From Congeria kusceri (taxonomy: Eukaryota > Mollusca > Bivalvia > Myida > Dreissenidae): 64,000 bases of DNA. Shown here piece after piece: positions 24,801 through 33,800 of the stretch (position 1 is the first letter of the stretch; each line of letters opens with the position of its first letter). Position numbers and translations under genes: made by a program. Location of the stretch: the NCBI GenBank assembly GCA_027627225.1, contig CM051029.1, positions 3,437,404-3,501,403 on the forward strand, given 5' to 3'. Under the pieces are notes generated by a model. It was not told where the DNA came from, did no database searches, and saw only the letters and a program-made list of their open reading frames with translations.

Positions 24801-27800
24801 TCAACATCCAAAGGGGGGCCATCATCATTGTCAATATCATCATCATCGTCCCCATCATCTTCATCATCATAAACAATGCCCCCGTCATCGCCATCATCAG
24901 CATCGTGGTCACCATCATCATCGTCGCCTGAAAAGGAAATACACAATTTTGTATAAAATTATATAACCATAAATAGAAAGGAATTTGTGAATACAGTGTA
25001 GTGCCAAATGTTTAAAAACAAACAACCTATAACAGTTAAATAATACCTGCTGTCTTGTTTGGTATGATGGAGGTAGCCCCATATTTCTCAACATCCAAAG
25101 GGGTGCCATCATCATTGTCAATATCATCATCATCGTCCCCGTAATCATCATAATCAATGTCCCCGTCATCGCCATCATCAGCATCATGGTCACCATCATC
25201 ATCGTCGCCTGAAAAGGAAATACACAATTTAGCACAAAATTATATAACCATAAATAGAAAGGAATTTGTGAATACAGTGTAGTGCCAAATGTTTAAAAAC
25301 AAACAACTGATAACAGTTAAATAATACCTGCTGTCTTGTTTGGTACGATGGAGGTAGCCCCATCTTTCTCGAAATCCAAAGGGGGGTCATCATCATTGTC
25401 CCCGTCACCATCACTGTCCCCGTCATCGTCATCCTCGTCTGAAAAGGAAATACACAATTTTGAGTAAAATTATTCAGGCATAAATAAACAGGAATTTGTG
25501 AATACAGTGTAGTGCAAAATGTTTAAAAACAAACAACGAATAACAGTTAAATAATACCTGCTGTCATATTTGGTACGATGGAGGTTGCCCCATCTTTCTC
25601 GAAATCCAAAGGGGGGTCATCATCATCGTCCCCGTCATCGTCATCATCATTGTCCCCGTCATCCTCATCCTCGTCATCGTCTGAAAAGGAAATACACATT
25701 TTTGAATAAAATAACATAACCATAATTAAACACTAATTTGTTAATACAGTCTACAGCCATCATTAATGATAACACACACATTAAAATAGTTTAATGGTAC
25801 CTATTGTCTTGTTTGTGAACATGGAAGTAGCCCTCTCTTTCTCGACATCGAAAGGGTCATCATCATCATCATCATCATCTGAGAAGGATAAACACATTGT
25901 CACATAAAACATATTAAGCATAAATAAAAACTAGAAGGTTTGTGGTGACATTTTTTGTATTTATTTTTGATTTATTATCCTTTTCTCCAGTAAATTCTAT
26001 TTTTATAATGTTTTAACATCATCCTGCAATTGAAATATTAAGTAAAAGACGTCTTGTACGACTGAAATGGTGTTCATGTTACTTTACTTCATTGGCATAG
26101 CATGCAAACTTTATTTGTAACGCTAAGAGCATGTAAAGTGTATTATGGGGTCTGGGAAGTCACACAAACAATTATTTTGGTCCTCATGTACTTTACTTTA
26201 GAGCATAACATCTCCATATTAATTTTAATTTTTTAAAGACATTTGTTGTTTCGCTTTGTTTTTTTCACAGAGGTCTTAATAATGTGTTGAGCCCTAGTGT
26301 TTTCCCTAACAACAGCAAAAGGGTCGCTATTATAGTATAACAATTTTACATCTAGAATAAACAGGGTCTTTTTTTAATAAAATGATTTTCTGTTTAGTTT
26401 AGCTTAACCCAACATGGCCCACCTAATCACAAATTTTAATCTATTAGGAACAAATAGAAAGGCATTTGAATTGATTTATACAACTTTTTTTCTTGTCAAC
26501 ACTACATGGATAATGAACCGAAAACATACATTTAATGCTCGTACGTAACAATGTTATACATTGACCTTCTTTATCTTTATGACCGGTATGTAAAAATCAT
26601 ATAGCATTGAAGAGAATTATATGAACCGGCCAATATTTTTAGTACATGGACCAATGAGGTAAGCATCATTTATATCAAACAAAAAATCTCATGTCATTTT
26701 TTTTACAGATCAAACTAATTTGAACAAACTTGCTACAGTATCAACCAAGGAACTTTGGTACCTAAATATTTTCAAATCGGGATTTTGTTTTTTGACAAAA
26801 AAAATTCTGAAACTTGCTTGAACCATTTGTACTATTTATTATACACATGATGATCCACCTGGTTAAAATGTTCATTATAATATATGGCAAAAAAAAACCA
26901 TTTCAGCTCCAATGGAATTGAAGTGACCAGCCAGGCAGTCACAAAGTGTACATGGACCAAAGCTGCCTAGCCGGTAGCTCTTTACCATAGCGTCCTCAGT
27001 AGATTTTACTATTTCTCAAAGATTATAAAGTTGTCCTTCTTTATCCTCTATAACTGGTTTCGGTAAAATGCGATAGAAGCAACAAGAGTATATGGACCTG
27101 TCACTATTTTTTATATGGACTGCACATGCTAAATATTCATGAATGACGTCACCGCCTGGGTTAGTCAGAGCTTAGTTGCACTGTGCAGTAGCATTTATTG
27201 TATTTCACTGTTGCAGGCACTTTTAAACCGTTATTTTTAAAACAATTTAAAATTTGAAATATTAACACTTTATAAAAACACAAGACTTCAACATTTGAAG
27301 ATGTTCTGGATGAGTACTTTAAAGAGTTTAATCGTTTTTGTCAAGTTGTTGTGCTGTTAAACTCATTAATACACACTTTCAGGACGAAAAGATACAATTT
27401 TGGGCTGCCTGGCTGGTCACTATAATGCCATAGGGCCCTCAGTGGGGTTTTCTATTTCTTAACTATTAACACAACGTTAATCATTTACACAATGTAACAG
27501 TTACACATGAAACTGCTAAAACATTACCTATTTCGTTTTCCTGATTATGCTGAAATATTTATAGTAAACACACATACAAAACAGCCCTCGAGTGGATGAA
27601 CTGTGCTTAAAAATATGTGGGCCCAGACAATAACAATCCGTTACAGAGAGAAGATATTTGTTTTATATAGCGGACATTTGTTGGTGTCAGTGTAAAATTA
27701 TATGAATTCATGAGTGTTTTCTTCTTGTTTTTGTGTTTAACATTTTAATTGCTTTCTGTATTGATTTTAGAGTTTGATTGGATTTTTGTGTGGAAATCAT

Positions 27801-30800
27801 AACATTAATACAAATTAAACCCATAAAACACATCTGAAAATAGCAAAAGATTGTCTGTAATGAAACATTTATATTTCAAAATACAAAATAGTCCTTACTT
27901 TATTCCTCCAAGGTAAATTGTTTGTATCATCCCCATAGTCGTAACGTAGCTCTTCTCCAGAAGCAATGTTTCGGGCAGCGAACAAACAAAGACGTGGATA
28001 GTTATTGAAGATCATTAATTTCATTTTACTATTGCATTTAAATGTTCCTTCTGCTGCATCGTTGACCAACCCACCCAGGTGGTTTCTAGTTGTTCTAGAA
28101 GCATCAACCCTTAAACAGTAAGAAATTACGTTGCTTTTATATTACTTATATTTTAAATAACTTTAATATAACAACAGCTGTCACAGAACAGTGAGCTTGA
28201 CTTTTCTTGTTCTTGTCAGAGTTTCTGGCTTTTTTTTTTATAAAACAAACTGTATGTATTATTGTATGGTAGGAGCCAAATAATGTAAGTTACTACTGTT
28301 ATCAAGTAATTTAGTTATATATTTTTTTTCTAATTTGCAAATATCTCTCAAGACACCTAAACCTTGATTTGAATCTGCCAACACAAATGACAGACATGGC
28401 GAAAGACTGCCACAATTTACAGGCCAGGTTGTCCTACGAAGAGGAAAAATTTACAAGCCAGTTGTAAATTTCACCGGCCTCAATTTTGTATGTGCTAAAC
28501 ATAATTGTGTTTTACTGTTCAAAAGAAATATTTATACATATTGTTCTTTAGTGACAACTTTACTGACACATATTCATGATACATTCACAAAAATAACATT
28601 GGAGATTTTATTATTCTACTTTTTTTTTCTATTTCATATTCTTTTAACAACTTTTGCTTGAGAAAAGAAATTAATTTCTTTCATATTTTGGTCAAAACTA
28701 GTAGATCTATTCAGTATTGTATGCAAGCCATAAAGCAAGTCAAGCTAAATGTGTTTTTTACAACAAAATCCTTATTTTTAATATGAATACAGGGAAAAGA
28801 ACGCTGATTTAAAAAAACAACTTTAAGAGTTTCACTTTCGAAAAGGACTTTTCTACCACAAACTTTCATTAAAATGTTACCTCAGCCAAATAAAATAAAA
28901 AATCATGTAACAACTAGTTATCATATTGCATACCTCCTCTATTGATACACATTAGTAGTTATATATTTTAACATCAATAAAGTGTGATTTTTTACACGAT
29001 CTGTGTGTGTATTAGATTTTTATCAAGTGCACTGGGAATTTCCCATATGGCCATCGCCCCCAGAAGACTTGTTAGTTGGGTAAGGGGAATACTGTGGATA
29101 CAGAAGACGCCCCATTCCAGAGATGACCCTGAGTCTTTTAGCGCCCGGTGTGAAGCACCTAGTACACTGCACCTCGGTGTAACGTCTTAGGTAGGTTAGG
29201 GTTGAGCGGAGGATCAAACCTGCCACCCGAGTTCTGGTACCAGTGTTTCCACTAGACCACAGATCCGCTCGACATGATCTGAATATGCAATTAGACAATG
29301 AAAGAGCATGATCAACTCGCTCATTTGCGTACACTTTCTGATTGGCTGATTGGTAATGTTGGTAATGTTGACCTTTGGAATCAGTATCGGAAATTATAAT
29401 TGTGTTGGTGGTAATCCATTTTTGAACAGGCGTTCCTTCCTGCCATCATATTTTTTCCTGGAATAGCCCTCATTATAATGAACATTTAAACTCCCCTTTC
29501 ATTTGCACTTACCATAGCATTTTCCCATGAAACATGAAGCCAAACAAAAAATTGTTTCCGTTTTCTTCTCTGCGGATTGCTTCATCCTTGTCAATTCGAT
29601 CCCCAGTGTATTCAAGGAGGAACTCTCCTTTTGCAAATGTTTTTTTTGTAAAAACTCCGTAACCTAAGAGAAATGAAAACCACATAAATACAAGACTTTG
29701 ACAGTATTGCAAGGAGCATACATGCCATAATTTTTCAAGTCCAAATCCATTAAAATTGTCGGGACATTCCAAATGATCTTTCATTTCACCTTTACTTTAG
29801 TCAGTGATCAGTACAGTACATGTACTAACAAAAACTCTAAATTTCTGGCCAATATTGACGATTAATGTGTTTAAGAATTTCATGCTGATGAACACAAACT
29901 TCTCCATTTTCAGGAAGTAAACATACAGGTGCACCATGTGCGTGACGTCATAAAGTGAATTGTGGGGTATGCCTCTATTTGACGTCCAATCGAGACAGGG
30001 GTATTCCCATTGAACATGCATAAATCATCTAACGCGATGTGCGCGCATCGGGCACTGTTCTTGTTTGACAAATCATCAGTACAGGGCTTTTTTTTATTCT
30101 ATAGCTGTAGCCTTATACAGGCTACATCCCCTCAGAAATTTGCTTTAAATTCATGTAGTTTTCCCCAAAAATGAAACTTATACCTGGAAATTTCATTCTC
30201 CTATGAGTAACAGCGCACGAAAATTATCCCCAAATTTGGTTTTCACGCGCTTTTTCCCCCCATATTTGCAGGCTAGGGCCCCTTCCCCCGAGCCTTAGAA
30301 AAAAACCTGCAGTATCAAGATTTTTTAAACATTCTCACAATATCGTTACTCTCCATGTTCATACAATGTTTTCACAATTATATCTTTATATGTACTTTTA
30401 CAGTTATTGCAGTATTTAGCGTAATTCTATTTTAAGTAAAAGTCATCTGACAATTGACCTCTGGAAAAGTTTAGGTTCATGAGTGATACCAAGTTTCATG
30501 ATCATTATCACAAGTTTTTTCATTTGTTGCAGACCAACCAAAAGATAGATGAACAGACGAACATATAGTTAACATATAGCCCAATGTGTATACCAAATTT
30601 CACGATAAAGCCTTGTGTACTTTTTTAGTTATTACAATATTAAGATTTGTTTCATTTTCTTTGAGAGACATGACCTTTGACCTTCAGTGAAAAACAAAAT
30701 GTCATGCATAATTGTCAAATTGCCTTTTACAAGTACACCAAATTACATCCAAGCATCTTTAAAAGCACGACACAGTCAAATAAGAGATACCAAACATGTC

Positions 30801-33800
30801 ACAAAAACAGATGGCAGGGCAAATCTCTGAAGTGGGGGCATAAGGTACTGGAGTAACCGTAACTGTTAAGTATTTGAGTGGCAGTTTAAAATTATTTATT
30901 TTTACTTATAATTCAAAAGAAAACCATACATACCAATATGTTTGGAAACTATTTTTTTTTGAAGGCCCTCTTGGTCCACCCCAGCCTTGCACCAAAACTT
31001 GGCGCATGATGATGGAGATTGTCTCCGCTAAATACAAACAAGTGCTTTGAATATCAGGTACTTGTTTTAAAAAGTTATACAAACTAGAAATGTGTCACAA
31101 ACACTGATGCCCCACAACACGTTTGGACACAGACAAATCCACTATACATGTATATTCAATAGTAGACAATAAGACAAAGGGCCGAAATTCAGCCAAAACT
31201 GGTCGCAGTCACTTTTCCATTCTTTACGATCATCTACGCTTTTAGGTCATTCAACTGTTAAAGATTCAGCGAGATGCAAAGAGCAGTTAAAAAAATATTA
31301 TTGGCACTATATATTCTATAGTGGAAAAACAGGCAAAGGGCCATAATTCTGACAAAACTCGTCTCAGCCAAAACAGTTTCTTTATGATCATCTACTCATT
31401 AAGGTCATTCAACTGTGAAAGTTTGAGCGAGATCCACCCAATATTTTAAGAGGAGTTGAAAACACAAAATTTTGGGGCTACAGTGGAAAAACAGACAAAC
31501 AGCCATAATTCTGCCAAAAATTGTCGCAGCCACAATTCCTTTATTCACCATCATCTACAGTTTGAGCAAGATCCACCCATTAGTTAAAGAGGAGTTGAAA
31601 ACACAAGCTTCAGGCAACTATATAAAGGGCCATAATTCTGCCAAAAATCTGTACAGCCCGAATTCCTTTCTATACGATCAACTACACATTAAGGTCATTC
31701 AACTTTGAAAGTTTGAGCGCGATCCACCCAGTAGTTAAAGAGGAGTTCAAAACACAAGCTTCCTGACGTACGTACGAACGGACGGACAAGTGCAATGCTT
31801 AATGCCTCCCACTCTGTGGGGGCATAACAAACTATTCATGTTTAAAATTGATTAATTCACCGATTGATATGTGTTAAATGATTCAGATTGTGGCACAAAC
31901 AATTCAATAGACAAGTGTCTGTTTAGTGAAAATTTCATACTTGTACAAAATATTTAGTATTATTCCAACAAATAAACCAAACACACTATGTCAATTGCTC
32001 ATATACATGATTTCGCTCATTATGGCATTTCTAAACAACTACTTCTCAGGAAAGAATTGCGTATTGATTCTGCACAAAGAATAGCACCACCTATAATGCA
32101 GTTTTGGCAGTTCAGTCATTGCTGAAGTTTTCTAACTTACATTTCAATTTTTTTTCTCAGTTCCCTTTCTTTTATTTGAATGATTTGTATCAATCTTACA
32201 CTATGTTTCTTTAACTAAACAGTTTCAAATGCAAATATATGTAAGTTACCGTATTCTACCGAGTATAACACGCACCCGTGTATAACGCGCACCGATTTTT
32301 TTACCCCAAAAAGGAGAAAAAAAGATTTCAAGACTAGAAACTAGCAAATCGGACCGAAAATGGCCGCCATTTTACTATTGCGCAATCCGTCGATCGCCTG
32401 TCTCAAATGCCAATAAGCGTCTCAAATTACTCAACAGGTCATGGCATAAATTGCTCAACGAAAGCTGTCAATTAAGAAGTGTAAAAAACACCAAAAAGAC
32501 CCCATTCACACCTGCCGTTACCCGCGAAAATGAAGATACAATTTGTAGGTTAGATTTTTGGATGTAATCATACATTATGCAGTTTTGGCAGGGATGGTCA
32601 CAAAGGCTCAGTCCTTGAGGTGAGCTAAAAAAGGTACAGATGACAACTCACTTGTTTCAATGAAATCTTTAGGCTTGTCTTCAGCTGAAAAAAAAAAACA
32701 AGCCTGACATTGAACTCATTTGTCGTGTGACCATAGGTTCACCTTATTTAATAAATGTCACAAAGGCAGCCCTGCAGTTTGTGCTTCTTGTCAACTGATC
32801 TTTTGATACAATATGAATTGTATTGATTCCATAACCAGGGCTTTTTCTCACCATTTTGGGAATATGACCTATACCCGTCTAATTGGGAATTTTAGCGTCA
32901 ATTTATTTTAAATTGGGAAAATGTACTATTGTTTGATTTATTACATTTGAATAATTATTGATAAAACTTACATAAAAAAGAAAATTTTTAATATAAACAT
33001 ATCGGTAAAATGGATATTACAACTTCAAAACGCTTTATTTCTACACTTGACAGCTCTATTTCCAAACATCTGAAAGTCAAACGATCAATTGGGAATTTTC
33101 GGCATGGATTTGGGGAAAAAGATACTTTTTGCCACTGGGAATATGACCGAATAATGGCTATAAAATCAGCCAAAAAAAGCCCTGATAACCAACAGTATTT
33201 GAACAAAACTAATTAAAACATTGCTGAAAAATATTTTTTTTTATCATAATTATAGTCTAAGAGTAAAGAGTATCATGGTGGCGTAAAACGCAGGCTGTTT
33301 GCACTCGTCAAGACTGTCATGACATACATGTAACCAATCAATCAAATATTTTGTAAAAGCCTCAAGTATGGTTAACACTGCTATAACAATATTGACTGGA
33401 GTGGACCCCTGGATTTATATTGTTATGCATCCCAGCGTTTTTCCTCTATACCATTCCCAAACCTATTTTCTGGCTATTTTCCTCAAATTGAAGGTAAAAC
33501 TTTCCCAAATCAGAGAAAACATATTCATAAAGGACCATTAATGATTGACGATGTGCTTTTTAAAAATTTTGTTTTATCCATGCGTCTACCAAAATTCAAA
33601 TCAGCTACTGTGCACCGCTAGGGGAAGTAACTGCGTTTGGTGGCGCTGTTATCGAATCGTTTCAATTACAATTCATTGTTTCTTACATACATGGCATCTG
33701 AGAATGGGAACCAACTGAATTGCACTGCGTTTTTGCGAGTGGCAATAAATCATAAAACTAATAATACGGAAAACCCTTCAGGATGCAATATTTTATATAG

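Noticed and set aside
24401..25432. Methionine-rich minus-strand frames beside the acidic exons
   Set aside because: They are the GAT/GAC codons of the acidic exons read one frame off (ATG repeats).
29023..29334. 103-codon minus-strand frame
   Set aside because: It is a reading of a tRNA-headed SINE.
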